Virus record (IMG/VR): IMGVR_UViG_3300044613_002011
Span: 1-34,369 of that record
Origin: a virus
DNA length: 34,369 nt
Reading direction: 5' to 3' (one strand)
Shown here: positions 7,333-14,975 of the stretch, in pieces
Layout of the letters: each line of letters starts with the position of its first letter
Numbering within the stretch: the first letter of the stretch is position 1
The notes under the pieces: generated by a model
Told to the model about the DNA's origin: nothing
What the model saw: only the letters and a program-made list of their open reading frames with translations
The model's database searches: none
Position numbers and translations under genes: made by a program

Positions 7333-8409
7333 TTAGACTGTCTCCGTTTCGGGTTCAACTTTATTAGTTATCTCGGAAACGGAATTTTCACCGTGTTTTG
7401 AAATGTCTGACATAATAGCATCTAATCCGCCATTCTCATTTCTTTCCCACGCCTTACGAAACTGCTTGATGATTTCTCCATCTTTGGTCGTATATGCAAG
7501 ACTATTGCCTTCTTTCTTGAGAATGCCTTTAGCCTCGGCTAAATCTACTAAACCGCTATATGGATTCATCCCTGTTTCGTAGGGAATCTTAACCTGTACT
7601 GATTCGAAAGGTTTAGCATAACGTGTTTTCATAATCTTACAGGCTGCACGAATGCCACGTACTTCTGTAATTTTATTACCGTCATCATCTTCTTTAAGTT
7701 TAAGTTTCTTCATTGCAACAACTATAGATGAAGCATAGATAAAGCCTTGACCCCCGGAGATCTTATCATCAGGATCAAACATATCTTGACTTGCATAGGT
7801 GTGGTTAGTTGCTACTAGACCAATGTTCAATGAACCGAACATATTCACACAGTTACGAACAAGTGCTGTTAATGCCTTAGGCTTACGACCCATATCACCT
7901 TTTAAATCACCTGCTTCAAATTGATTAACGTCTGTTGGGGTGAGCAACATACCGAGCGAATCGAGCACGAACAAAACTTTAGGACGAGTTTCTTCTGGCA
8001 TTGCTTTATATTCTGCAACAAATTCTGTAATAGTCTTTGCTACATCATCAATCATTGCCATATTAAGTTTTAATAGCTTATCTTCGCTGGTATCAACACC
8101 TAAGGCTTTTAACCAATCCTCGTCAAGCGCATTTTCTGTATCAACTAAGATAGGATAAATGCCTTGTGCCTGTGCTGCCTTAATAAGATTACCAGAACAG
8201 ATGTATGACTTTCCTGCGCCACTCTCACCTGCAAATACAGTCACTTTACCTAACGGAACACCTTTGTGGAAATCACCGCTGATCAGATAATTCAGTGCGT
8301 AATTACCTGTGCTGACCCAATCGGTTGGATCATTGAAGCCAATTGACAAGCCTTCGATAGACTTTGTAATTGACTTTCTAAATTTAGAAATATCAAATGC
8401 TTTTGCCAT
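7333..8409 (-). CDS. uvsX: UvsX RecA-like recombinase
   Basis: The protein has 358 residues, compared with about 390 in T4. It is the strand-exchange ATPase for recombination-dependent replication and repair. Walker A is GESGAGKSY (61-69), the catalytic glutamate region is ILVDTENALDEDWL (87-100), and Walker B is VLFVLDSLGMLL (145-156). The segment LVATNHTYASQDMFDPDDKISGGQG matches the L1/L2 DNA-binding region of the family. The C-terminus is moderately acidic. The start codon overlaps the stop of the preceding small gene (TAATG), implying translational coupling. The order gp32, small gene, uvsX, small gene, uvsY makes one replication-recombination unit. Confidence 0.95.
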   Translation of the reverse strand: MAKAFDISKFRKSITKSIEGLSIGFNDPTDWVSTGNYALNYLISGDFHKGVPLGKVTVFAGESGAGKSYICSGNLIKAAQAQGIYPILVDTENALDEDWLKALGVDTSEDKLLKLNMAMIDDVAKTITEFVAEYKAMPEETRPKVLFVLDSLGMLLTPTDVNQFEAGDLKGDMGRKPKALTALVRNCVNMFGSLNIGLVATNHTYASQDMFDPDDKISGGQGFIYASSIVVAMKKLKLKEDDDGNKITEVRGIRAACKIMKTRYAKPFESVQVKIPYETGMNPYSGLVDLAEAKGILKKEGNSLAYTTKDGEIIKQFRKAWERNENGGLDAIMSDISKHGENSVSEITNKVEPETETV

Positions 8410-8600
8410 TATTGATCTAACTCCATACTATTATATTCTTTAATTAGCTGAATCAATTCTTCTTCGGTGTTACAAAGAGTTTTTGTGTTTGCCCAGTCCT
8501 CTTTTTTATTACGACCACCTACTTCTACCATCCACCCGTTATCATAACGGTAAATCGTGATCGACTCACTTACTTTCGTTAGTTTAGATAATTTTGTCAT
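8409..8600 (-). CDS. Small conserved phage protein between gp32 and uvsX
   Basis: This gene encodes 63 residues of unknown function. It has a beta-rich first half (SITIYRYDNGWMVEVGGRN) and a C-terminal helix (EEELIQLIKEYNSM). A good Shine-Dalgarno, AGGAG, lies about seven bases before the ATG, right after the hairpin that follows gp32. The stop overlaps the uvsX start (TAATG). Similar small proteins are seen in this position in related marine phages. Co-expression with uvsX suggests a part in recombination or replication, but nothing in the sequence shows which. Confidence 0.75.
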   Translation of the reverse strand: MTKLSKLTKVSESITIYRYDNGWMVEVGGRNKKEDWANTKTLCNTEEELIQLIKEYNSMELDQ

Positions 8601-8617
8601 TTAAGTCTCCTGGAATG

Positions 8618-8656
8618 AAAAACCCGAACGGTAAGACTAGGTCTCAGAGGTTCGGG
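8618..8656 (-). terminator. Hairpin plus U-tract after gp32
   Basis: Minus-strand RNA forms a 7-bp stem CCCGAAC (8656-8650) with GUUCGGG (8629-8623), followed at once by UUUUU (8622-8618). The 20-base loop can fold further through AGAC/GUCU. It lies between gp32 and the next gene and has no obvious promoter after it, so it may act as a partial terminator or a 3' end-stabilising hairpin. Confidence 0.75.
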
Positions 8657-8668
8657 CCGTATTAACTA

Positions 8669-9649
8669 TTACTGTTTACGATTGCGAATCATTGCAAGGA
8701 TGTCTTGCGCACGACTTGAATTATCGCCGTTGGCTGTTGATGCTGCTGGCGCTGCTGTTGCAGGTGCAGATTTTGCAGTCGACACAGGCTCGTTGTCGGC
8801 ATCTTCATCGACTTGAGGTCTAGCAACAGCTTTATTCGGATCGCCTGTGGCAGCACTCATTCCGGCTGGCTTGAAATATTGGCCCCAACGGTCCATATCA
8901 TAAGCTTCTCCGTTAACTGATGCTTCGAACATTTCTTTCATTACTTTTAGTTCGACGTCTGTGGGCTTTTTAGGCAAGAAGTCTGAAAGATTAAAGAGTC
9001 CGTGCGACTCGATCGCCGATTTCTCTTGGTCAGTTAATGAACGCTCACGACGACTCCATTTTGAAGTACTGTAGTCAGCAAAACCGCCTTTGCTGGTTTT
9101 AGCGATGCGGAAGTCAACACCACGCAGGAAGTCAGTTGGCAATTCTTCCAACTCTGGATCCATTAGTGCTGAACGGATGATTTGATAGATTTGAGGACCA
9201 ATGATAAATCTACGGATAGGGTTATCTGGTGTAGTATCTTCTTTGAGTGGATCTTCAACCACATATCCTTGGAAGATGTATGAACGTTTCTTCCAATACT
9301 TACGGCCCATTTCTTCTAGTGATTTGTCTTTAAACCAACCACGTACTTCTGATAGTATTGGACAAACAGTACCATCGTTGTACATTTCTACACAGGGGAC
9401 CTGTACTTGTACCTGACGCGAATCAGTTTCTCCTTTTACACCCGCAAACGGCAATTTAATCATTGCACGTTCTACCCAGAAGAATGTATTGTTGGCGTTG
9501 CCATCAGGTAAGAAACGTACTACGGCTTCTTTGCCTTCTTGCATATTCCAATGTGGGTAAATTGCGTTGTCGCCACCGCCGGTGGAGTTTCCTGAAGTTT
9601 TGTTTTGTGCTTCTTGAAGTTTAGCACGAATTTCTGCTAGTGTTGCCAT
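8669..9649 (-). CDS. 32: gp32 single-stranded DNA-binding protein
   Basis: The protein has 326 residues, close to T4 gp32 (301). It coats single-stranded DNA during replication, recombination and repair. The N-terminal basic helix MATLAEIRAKLQEAQ is the cooperativity domain, the core includes YPHWNMQEGKEAVVRFLPDG and RKYWKKRSYIFQGYVV, and the C-terminus is an acidic, Ala/Thr-rich linker ending in a conserved-looking helix SRAQDILAMIRNRK for partner binding. The T4 zinc site uses a C-x2-C pair; here only C86 and C96 are seen, in PCVEMYNDGTVCPIL, with Leu at the last position, so the site is altered. The ATG at 9649 follows a strong AAGGAGG at optimal spacing. A long leader (see separate entries) suggests autoregulation as in T4. 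Confidence 0.93.
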   Translation of the reverse strand: MATLAEIRAKLQEAQNKTSGNSTGGGDNAIYPHWNMQEGKEAVVRFLPDGNANNTFFWVERAMIKLPFAGVKGETDSRQVQVQVPCVEMYNDGTVCPILSEVRGWFKDKSLEEMGRKYWKKRSYIFQGYVVEDPLKEDTTPDNPIRRFIIGPQIYQIIRSALMDPELEELPTDFLRGVDFRIAKTSKGGFADYSTSKWSRRERSLTDQEKSAIESHGLFNLSDFLPKKPTDVELKVMKEMFEASVNGEAYDMDRWGQYFKPAGMSAATGDPNKAVARPQVDEDADNEPVSTAKSAPATAAPAASTANGDNSSRAQDILAMIRNRKQ

Positions 9650-9738
9650 TTTGTAGCCTCCTTATGCCTTAATGTAAATGACTTTTTATATGCCTTTCGC
9701 ATAACAACTATTATGCGCTTTTTATTTAGCAAATGCAA
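9650..9738 (-). promoter_or_regulatory. gp32 promoter and leader region
   Basis: Three elements are seen on the minus strand. GCTAAATA (9730-9723) is a late-promoter variant whose predicted start at about 9717 is the first base of a hairpin CGCATAA/TTATGCG (9717-9711 with 9704-9698). A sigma70-like pair TTGCAT (9738-9733), 17 bases, CATAAT (9715-9710) is also possible. The ribosome binding site AAGGAGG lies about eight bases before the ATG. The 3' arm of the hairpin can also pair with GCATAA (9667-9662) next to the Shine-Dalgarno. Confidence 0.5.
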
Positions 9739-9805
9739 ATAGTTTCTTATCAAATGTGAATATTATTTCACCAAAAGAAAAACTTACGTTGATATTAATG
9801 TCAAG

Positions 9806-9826
9806 AAAAAGGGCACCAAGGTGCCC
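9806..9826 (-). terminator. Rho-independent terminator downstream of the 9849-11588 gene
   Basis: Minus-strand RNA reads GGGCACCUUGGUGCCC followed by UUUUU (9810-9806). This is a 6-7 bp G/C-rich stem with a CUUG-type loop and a U-tract, 22 bases after the gene's stop codon. It closes the packaging transcription unit before the gp32 promoter. Confidence 0.85.
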
Positions 9827-9848
9827 AATTTCACTGCTACGAACAATC

Positions 9849-11588
9849 TTATAAGCCTGCTAGTTCTCTAACTCTTGCCAATTCTGCTAATTCTGGATTT
9901 TGTTCAGTGGTCTGGTGCGGAGCCATACGCTCTACAAATTTACGAGCAACATTTTCCGCCTGTTCGCCAAATTTCTTACCTACCATAGTGCAAACGCCTT
10001 CTGGACCTTTGGGGAATGTGCCTGACTCTTTATCATAGAATGATGTTATAAATTCTGCAAGTTCTTGAACGCTAAGTTTCTGCGGTTCTTGCTCTTGATC
10101 CATGTCTGCCATTTGAGGTTCTTCTGCCGGAACCTCTGTTGGAACCTCTGCTGCAGGCTCTTCGCCGGCTACAGGCTCTTCAACAAAATCTCCAAAATCT
10201 AATTGATCTACCACTTCCGGAGAATTAGATTCCAACCAATCCTTAACTAACCCTCTAACACAGCTATCAGGATCTTCTTTAGCCTGATCTTTGATCTGTT
10301 TGAATAATTCGGGATCCTCAATTATGCCTTTTAAACTTTCTATAGCATTTGATCCGTCTACTCCAGCCGGAAAATGCTCGCCTACTAGTTCCTGTAATTG
10401 TTGTATAGCTGCCTGTTGTTCTTCTTGATCTTGGCTCACTATAGCCGATTCTTCGCCTAGTGCGTACACCCACTTTTCAAAATTTTCAAAAGGGTCGTTA
10501 TTATGCACAGCAGTCTCTTCGTCTATTTCTGCTTGTGTTGTCATTTCGACTATGTCGTCATAGCCTATTTCGTTTTCTTTCATTAATTTATATAATACCG
10601 GAAATACGTTTTTAATATCTTCTTTGAAGTTCCTAACTGTAAACTGATCGGTAAATTGTTCTACAACTTCTTCTGGTACATCTAATCTTTCTTGTGCCTC
10701 AAAATTTTCTCTATAAGCTTCATAATGGCTCTGTTTAGATAATGCCTTGATTTGTTCTCTTAATCCGTTTAGATATTCTGAACTACGTTCAACAATATTG
10801 TTATTCATTGAATTCATTAGATCATTACGAACAACATAATTGCCAAAGCTCTTTAATTGAGCGATTTCTTCACTCATTCCAATAATACTTTTACCTATGT
10901 CGTCGTACGGTAATCCGCCATTAGCCACATGGCGTTGCATAGCTCGAGCACCTGCTAGATGAACAAACGGATATTTGAATCTTTCGCCATCTTGATTTTC
11001 TACAAACAGTGCTGAAATATTTCTAGTTCTTGCACCCGGCTGTGTGTCATCCATTACTGCTTGATTGTGTTTAATTATTAGTCGAGTATCTTCTAATTTT
11101 TGGTAGCTCACAGTTTTAGATCCGTACAAAGAGCTTTCGCTGACAACATTTGTCATAATATTTTCTCCAACTGGTTGTTGTATTACTTGATTTGGTTCAG
11201 ATGGTTTAGGCTTGTTATATTGAGAAAGAAATTCATAATCTCTTTTGTCTAGATTGTCTTTTGCGATATCTCTAGTATCAAACGCTATTAATCGTCTTTT
11301 GGCAAAATTTCTCAATTCTTTTAGAAATCCGTACCAATTAGTTTTTTGGGTACTGTCCATCGATTCTGTGATGCCAGAACTGAAATAGACTTTCATAGAA
11401 TTAGGTTCGGCTAGACTTACACTGACGTGTCCTATAGGGCGTTCTCCTTCCATATAGTCAAAGTCAAAAAATCTTGCATCTTCGGGATTGATAGTAATTT
11501 GGCCCATCTCATCGCCCAATTTCAACCCCTGGAATCTGCTTCTAATTTTAAAGAATAAGTCCGTAGCTATATTATTTGTTGCATTCAT
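9849..11588 (-). CDS. Large conserved phage protein of unknown function, probably virion-associated
   Basis: The protein has 579 residues from MNATNNIATDLFFKIR. The ATG at 11588 is chosen over 11687 because it sits five bases behind a late promoter and avoids a 90-base overlap with gp17. Residues about 1-400 contain folded-looking segments (GLKLGDEMGQITINPEDARFF, then LIIKHNQAVMDD). Residues about 490-520 form a Pro/Glu/Ala linker (repeats of PAEEP, TEVPAEEP). A C-terminal domain of about 60 residues contains LAEFITSFYDKESGTFPKGP and MVGKKFGEQAENVARKFVER, which I recognise as recurring in marine T4-like phage structural proteins. The position directly after gp17, with its own terminator, fits a late gene. 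No enzymatic motif is visible. Confidence 0.7.
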   Translation of the reverse strand: MNATNNIATDLFFKIRSRFQGLKLGDEMGQITINPEDARFFDFDYMEGERPIGHVSVSLAEPNSMKVYFSSGITESMDSTQKTNWYGFLKELRNFAKRRLIAFDTRDIAKDNLDKRDYEFLSQYNKPKPSEPNQVIQQPVGENIMTNVVSESSLYGSKTVSYQKLEDTRLIIKHNQAVMDDTQPGARTRNISALFVENQDGERFKYPFVHLAGARAMQRHVANGGLPYDDIGKSIIGMSEEIAQLKSFGNYVVRNDLMNSMNNNIVERSSEYLNGLREQIKALSKQSHYEAYRENFEAQERLDVPEEVVEQFTDQFTVRNFKEDIKNVFPVLYKLMKENEIGYDDIVEMTTQAEIDEETAVHNNDPFENFEKWVYALGEESAIVSQDQEEQQAAIQQLQELVGEHFPAGVDGSNAIESLKGIIEDPELFKQIKDQAKEDPDSCVRGLVKDWLESNSPEVVDQLDFGDFVEEPVAGEEPAAEVPTEVPAEEPQMADMDQEQEPQKLSVQELAEFITSFYDKESGTFPKGPEGVCTMVGKKFGEQAENVARKFVERMAPHQTTEQNPELAELARVRELAGL

Positions 11589-11593
11589 AGTTG

Positions 11594-11601
11594 TATTTAT
11601 C
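11594..11601 (-). promoter_or_regulatory. Late promoter inside the end of gp17
   Basis: The minus strand reads GATAAATACAACTATG: a late-type GATAAATA, five bases and the ATG at 11588. Its first bases overlap the TGA stop of gp17. No Shine-Dalgarno fits between motif and ATG, so the transcript is predicted to be leaderless. Confidence 0.75.
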
Positions 11602-13186
11602 AAAATCCAGTGCTTACAAATATAGGCATAGGCATCTGCTCTTCTGAGATTTTCTCCGTCATTTTTTCGTAAATATGAGGATCCCAATCACTGAGTACAT
11701 TAGCCATTCGTATAACTAACAAAATGCCCGAAATCAAGTCGTCATGTTCTCCGGTTTTGGCTCCAAAACCAATACCGTGTGCTACATAGGTTTTTAGTTC
11801 TGATATCAAAGGTTTTGAATATATCCTCATTTTACTGGTTTCTAAAAGATTTTTTAATTGGCTGCAAGCAGAAATTTTAGTTCTATGTGTTGTATTAAAT
11901 CCCTTACGGAATTTACGAACGTGTCCTTTTCTTATGGGTTCAGATAAGAATAACCCCGGAAAGTTTTCTTCGCCAATATCTCGAATAACAATTAATGCAG
12001 CTTCACCTAACGTATTATTTTCAACGCTGTAATAAATCTGTGCTACGCTGCCCTTTTCTTGAGATCTAGTTTCTATGTACTTGCAAATTTCTCTTAGATG
12101 TTTTATCTGGGTTTGTATAGGTGTTAGATTATGTCGCCACTCTGCTACCTGTTCCATGCTAGGCATTTCAAATACCTGAATAGCAGCATAGTCTCCTCCT
12201 GTGCCTAAACTGGGATCTAATGCTACTAGGTAAGTAGCTCTTGGATCTATATCTTTATACCAACGAGTCTGACCCATGGTCATTGAAGGTTCTTTTCCTT
12301 GAAGCTCTGCTAACTTAACTGCATTAATTAGTGTTTCGTCGAAGATCAAGAATTCACAGTCAAATTCTCTACGGAAACGTTCTTCTCCTATTTTTGCTCT
12401 TTCAGTTCTTGCCCACTCTTCGTCCCTGTCAGGGTGTTCGTTCCAGTGAGCAAAGTAACTGAAAAAACCGTTAACTCCTATCTCTTGTTCATTACCGTAT
12501 TCGTCAAATTTCTTACTCGCCTCAGTCCAAATCATAGCGAACTGATCTTCGTCTGAGTTAGGAGTCGAAGTGATAATAGCGCGGCCTCCTGTGGACAAGG
12601 TCGGCGATAATGCAGTCCAGAATTCTTTGGCTTTCTCTGGTGGTTGTACAAATGCAAACTCGTCGCAATAAATCAATGAAAGAGATTTACCACGACCTGT
12701 GTTTTCTGTGGTAGTGGTTGCTTGAATGCGAGCACCGTTATCGAATTCGATGGTATTTCTATTATAGCTTATAACGCCTGCTCTAATAAAATCTGGAAGA
12801 TTTTCATAACCGTAACGATATCGGTTCATGATATCTTGAGCACCTTCATATTTGTGAGCAGCAATTAGAACCTGTGCTTCAGGAACGAATTGCGTGAACC
12901 ACAAAAGGTATCCGCAGGCACAGGTAGTTTTACCCATCTGTCGAGGTAGCATAGCGATAACATCTTTATGGTTATGATATGCTTCTATTAATCTTACCTG
13001 ATAATCGTAAGGTTCGAATGCAATCGCTCCTCGTACAGGATGTTGTATTTTTAGAAAATTTCGCATGAAATACAACGGGCCGTCAACCGGATCCATGCAT
13101 TTTTCTAGATGCTCGACTTCTTCTAGTGTATACTTCTGCGTTTTATGAGCTTTTTTAATTAAAACGCCGTCTAGTGATTTTCCCAT
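11600..13186 (-). CDS. 17: Terminase large subunit gp17 (packaging ATPase and nuclease)
   Basis: The protein has 528 residues, compared with 610 in T4. It drives DNA into the prohead and cuts the concatemer. ATPase motifs are visible in order: an adenine-binding region FEPYDYQVRLIEAY (57-70), Walker A PRQMGKTT (81-88), Walker B LIYCDEFAF (171-179) and the coupling motif IITSTPNSDEDQF (204-216). The nuclease domain shows its acidic triad: D324 in LVALDPSLGTGGDYAA, E389 in YYSVENNTLGE, and D482/D483 in GEHDDLISGILL. The ATG is five bases behind a late-type ATTAAATA. Unlike T4, where gene 16 directly precedes 17, here gp16 lies three genes upstream and a terminator intervenes. All key residues are present, so the enzyme should be active. 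Confidence 0.96.
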   Translation of the reverse strand: MGKSLDGVLIKKAHKTQKYTLEEVEHLEKCMDPVDGPLYFMRNFLKIQHPVRGAIAFEPYDYQVRLIEAYHNHKDVIAMLPRQMGKTTCACGYLLWFTQFVPEAQVLIAAHKYEGAQDIMNRYRYGYENLPDFIRAGVISYNRNTIEFDNGARIQATTTTENTGRGKSLSLIYCDEFAFVQPPEKAKEFWTALSPTLSTGGRAIITSTPNSDEDQFAMIWTEASKKFDEYGNEQEIGVNGFFSYFAHWNEHPDRDEEWARTERAKIGEERFRREFDCEFLIFDETLINAVKLAELQGKEPSMTMGQTRWYKDIDPRATYLVALDPSLGTGGDYAAIQVFEMPSMEQVAEWRHNLTPIQTQIKHLREICKYIETRSQEKGSVAQIYYSVENNTLGEAALIVIRDIGEENFPGLFLSEPIRKGHVRKFRKGFNTTHRTKISACSQLKNLLETSKMRIYSKPLISELKTYVAHGIGFGAKTGEHDDLISGILLVIRMANVLSDWDPHIYEKMTEKISEEQMPMPIFVSTGF

Positions 13187-13191
13187 AACTT

Positions 13192-13199
13192 TATTTAAT
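13192..13199 (-). promoter_or_regulatory. Late promoter for gp17
   Basis: The minus strand reads ATTAAATAAAGTTATG: late-type ATTAAATA, five bases, then the gp17 ATG at 13186. It lies immediately after the upstream terminator hairpin. A leaderless mRNA is predicted from T4 promoter geometry. Confidence 0.7.
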
Positions 13200-13200
13200 G

Positions 13201-13228
13201 AAAAAAATAGGCTCCGAAGAGCCTATTT
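13201..13228 (-). terminator. Rho-independent terminator with UUCG tetraloop
   Basis: Minus-strand RNA forms a 10-bp stem AAAUAGGCUC (13228-13219) with GAGCCUAUUU (13214-13205), closed by a stable C(UUCG)G tetraloop and followed by more U residues (13204-13201). It closes the operon that ends with the 13245-13685 gene, just before the gp17 promoter. Confidence 0.9.
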
Positions 13229-13244
13229 GATTAATTTGAGCGTT

Positions 13245-13685
13245 TTAAGCGAAAGTCATTCCTGACAAAGTTACGTTGGTTATCGTAACATCATCTTCTG
13301 CTGTTCCTAATGCTGCTCTGATTCCGTCTTCGATATTTTCATAAGTACCGTTATAGCTAGTGCTAGCACCAAAACCATCACCAGTATCAGTTTTATTTAG
13401 GTGTACTAGTACTACAAAGCCTGTGGCTGTATTTCCAGGAACGCCCACGTAATAAATTTCCGCTAAGGTCTGTAATGCAGTAACAGCTTTGTAAAGATTA
13501 CTGTTTGCTGCATTAGCAGTTGTTGAAAAATTTATAGTAGCCGAAACGATTTTTAATGCTTGAAGCTTTGGGGTTCCAAAACTTGTGTACGGACCAACTC
13601 CGCTGGCACCATCACCTAATAGTTTTCTCGCATTAGTTGTTATGCTAGTTCCGTTAGCTGCATCATAAGCAAATAAGTCTGCCAT
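13245..13685 (-). CDS. Unknown 146-residue protein, possibly an abundant virion protein
   Basis: I do not recognise a family. The protein has 146 residues, is rich in Ala, Gly, Thr and Asn, nearly lacks Cys, and alternates beta-prone segments (ALKIVSATINFST, AEIYYVGVPGN, GFVVLVHLNKTD, DVTITNVTLSGMTF), like small capsid or tail decoration proteins. It has a strong Shine-Dalgarno, AAGGAG, and its ATG overlaps the upstream stop (TAATG). It is the last gene before the UUCG terminator, an arrangement that would allow high expression. A structural role is inferred only from composition and position. Confidence 0.6.
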   Translation of the reverse strand: MADLFAYDAANGTSITTNARKLLGDGASGVGPYTSFGTPKLQALKIVSATINFSTTANAANSNLYKAVTALQTLAEIYYVGVPGNTATGFVVLVHLNKTDTGDGFGASTSYNGTYENIEDGIRAALGTAEDDVTITNVTLSGMTFA

Positions 13686-14398
13686 TATTTCACTCCTTTA
13701 GCTTCTGCTAATCTTCTTTGTAATTCTGCACGAATTTGTGCTCTTAAGTCTGTGTTTTCCATAGCCATCGGATTATCGCCTTGTTTATAACTATGTTTGT
13801 ACATTGTTTGTTGACGTCCTAATCCACCCGACAACTTATTCATCATATAGTCGGTGTCTTTATATTCAGGTTCAGCGTCATCTTCCATACCATTTGCAAA
13901 ACCTTCTTCTTTGTCCTTCTTCTTTTCCATGTCGTGATCATCCATGTCGTGATCACCATCATTGTCTAAATCACCGTGTGCCTTTGAAACTTCGTCGTCG
14001 CCATCGGGCTCCATACGAGGTTCTTCTTTGTCTAGATCAGGCAACATCTTTAAAGGACCTGCATCTAGATTACCTAAGTCGCCGATGCCCGACATTGGAG
14101 GTGCTTCGGGTTTGATGCTCATTATGCTTGGTTCAGCACCTAGACTTGGTAAAGGTGGCATAGACGGTTTGTCCATGTCTGGATTTACTTTAGTCACTAA
14201 CTTCATTAGATCTTCAATGTTGTCCATACCTTGAGCATTTAGATTGATGCTCATGGTAGGAGGGGGTGTATCCGGCTTCTGCGGCATTGATGGCATAGGC
14301 GGCATAGGATTATCTCCGCAGCCCATTTCGTTGGTTGTTTGTTCAGGAACAGGTGTATCTATTTCCTGCATCTTAGCTAGTAGTTGGTGAAAATTCAT
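13685..14398 (-). CDS. Unknown Met/Pro-rich acidic protein with calcium-loop-like motif
   Basis: The protein has 237 residues of low complexity. The N-terminal helix (NFHQLLAKMQEID) is followed by Met/Pro-rich linkers (PMPPMPSMPQ and similar, residues 30-105). An acidic stretch contains DLDNDGDHDMDD (143-154), spaced like an EF-hand or dockerin calcium loop with D at positions 1, 3, 5, 7 and 9. A basic helical C-terminus ends DLRAQIRAELQRRLAEAKG. It resembles proteins annotated as structural in marine T4-like phages and has the look of a scaffold or capsid-interior protein. The start overlaps the previous stop (TAATG). The motif M-Q-E near the N-terminus could be a prohead protease site, but this is weak. 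Confidence 0.6.
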   Translation of the reverse strand: MNFHQLLAKMQEIDTPVPEQTTNEMGCGDNPMPPMPSMPQKPDTPPPTMSINLNAQGMDNIEDLMKLVTKVNPDMDKPSMPPLPSLGAEPSIMSIKPEAPPMSGIGDLGNLDAGPLKMLPDLDKEEPRMEPDGDDEVSKAHGDLDNDGDHDMDDHDMEKKKDKEEGFANGMEDDAEPEYKDTDYMMNKLSGGLGRQQTMYKHSYKQGDNPMAMENTDLRAQIRAELQRRLAEAKGVK

Positions 14399-14970
14399 TA
14401 TTTACTCCCCATGGCGCTTTTAAGGCCGGCCTTATCTTCTTTAGCCTTGGGCAGTTTAAATTCTTGCGGCCCTGTACTTTCTTTTTTTCTTTGTTTAGAA
14501 GATTTTTCTAAATCTTTTAAAAAACCTTTATTGAAATCGTCACCAAAATAATCTTTATGTTTAGCATTAGGTGCTTCTTTATATTGGCTGTCAGTCAACA
14601 ATCCGTCTGGATTGATAATTTCTTTATTTAAAGCTTGTTCGACTTCGCTGGGTTCTCCGCTGCCCCTAACTCTAAAGCAGTCCTCGTCTAAGCCTAACAT
14701 TTTTAAATCATTAGATATTTCGGGAGCTGTTATAGGATATTCGCAGATGACTTCGAAAATATGCACTTCTGCATTTTTCTTGGTAGGAAAATCCAGTGGT
14801 AGTGCTTGAATTGGTGTAGTGTTTAATTTTTCTAACTTAATCACTTTACATCTTTCTAGACTACCTTTAAGGAGGTCTTGAAATGCTTCAGGCAATTCAC
14901 CAGCAACTTTAATTTTAAAGTTGTAAACTTTTTTGCTTTCTGATAGATATTCTTTGAAAGTTTTCATCAT
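14398..14970 (-). CDS. Putative capsid internal protein with targeting-like N-terminus
   Basis: The protein has 190 residues. Its N-terminus MMKTFKEYLSESKK closely matches the capsid targeting sequence of T4 internal proteins (the MKTYQEFIAE type), which is cut by prohead protease gp21 after an (I/L)-x-E triplet; here the predicted cut is after L-S-E. The middle has an alpha/beta segment (YNFKIKVAGELPEAFQDLL and HIFEVICEYPITAPEI), perhaps a small ferredoxin-like fold. The C-terminus is charged and disordered-looking (KSSKQRKKES, KAKEDKAGLKS). It lies between gp16 and other late genes and starts five bases behind a late promoter. It may be packaged in the head and injected, or be an internal structural component; the function is otherwise unknown. 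Confidence 0.65.
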   Translation of the reverse strand: MMKTFKEYLSESKKVYNFKIKVAGELPEAFQDLLKGSLERCKVIKLEKLNTTPIQALPLDFPTKKNAEVHIFEVICEYPITAPEISNDLKMLGLDEDCFRVRGSGEPSEVEQALNKEIINPDGLLTDSQYKEAPNAKHKDYFGDDFNKGFLKDLEKSSKQRKKESTGPQEFKLPKAKEDKAGLKSAMGSK

Positions 14971-14975
14971 AGTAT

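Noticed and set aside
9781-9804. TTGACA at 9804-9799 (minus strand) as a -35 for gp32
   Set aside because: No TATAAT-like sequence lies 16-18 bases downstream; TTGCAT/CATAAT at 9738-9710 fits better.
13804-14234. Two overlapping + strand open frames opposite the Met/Pro-rich gene
   Set aside because: They are shadows of a low-complexity gene; the His/Arg/Leu-rich translations are what reversed Asp/Met/Pro codons give.
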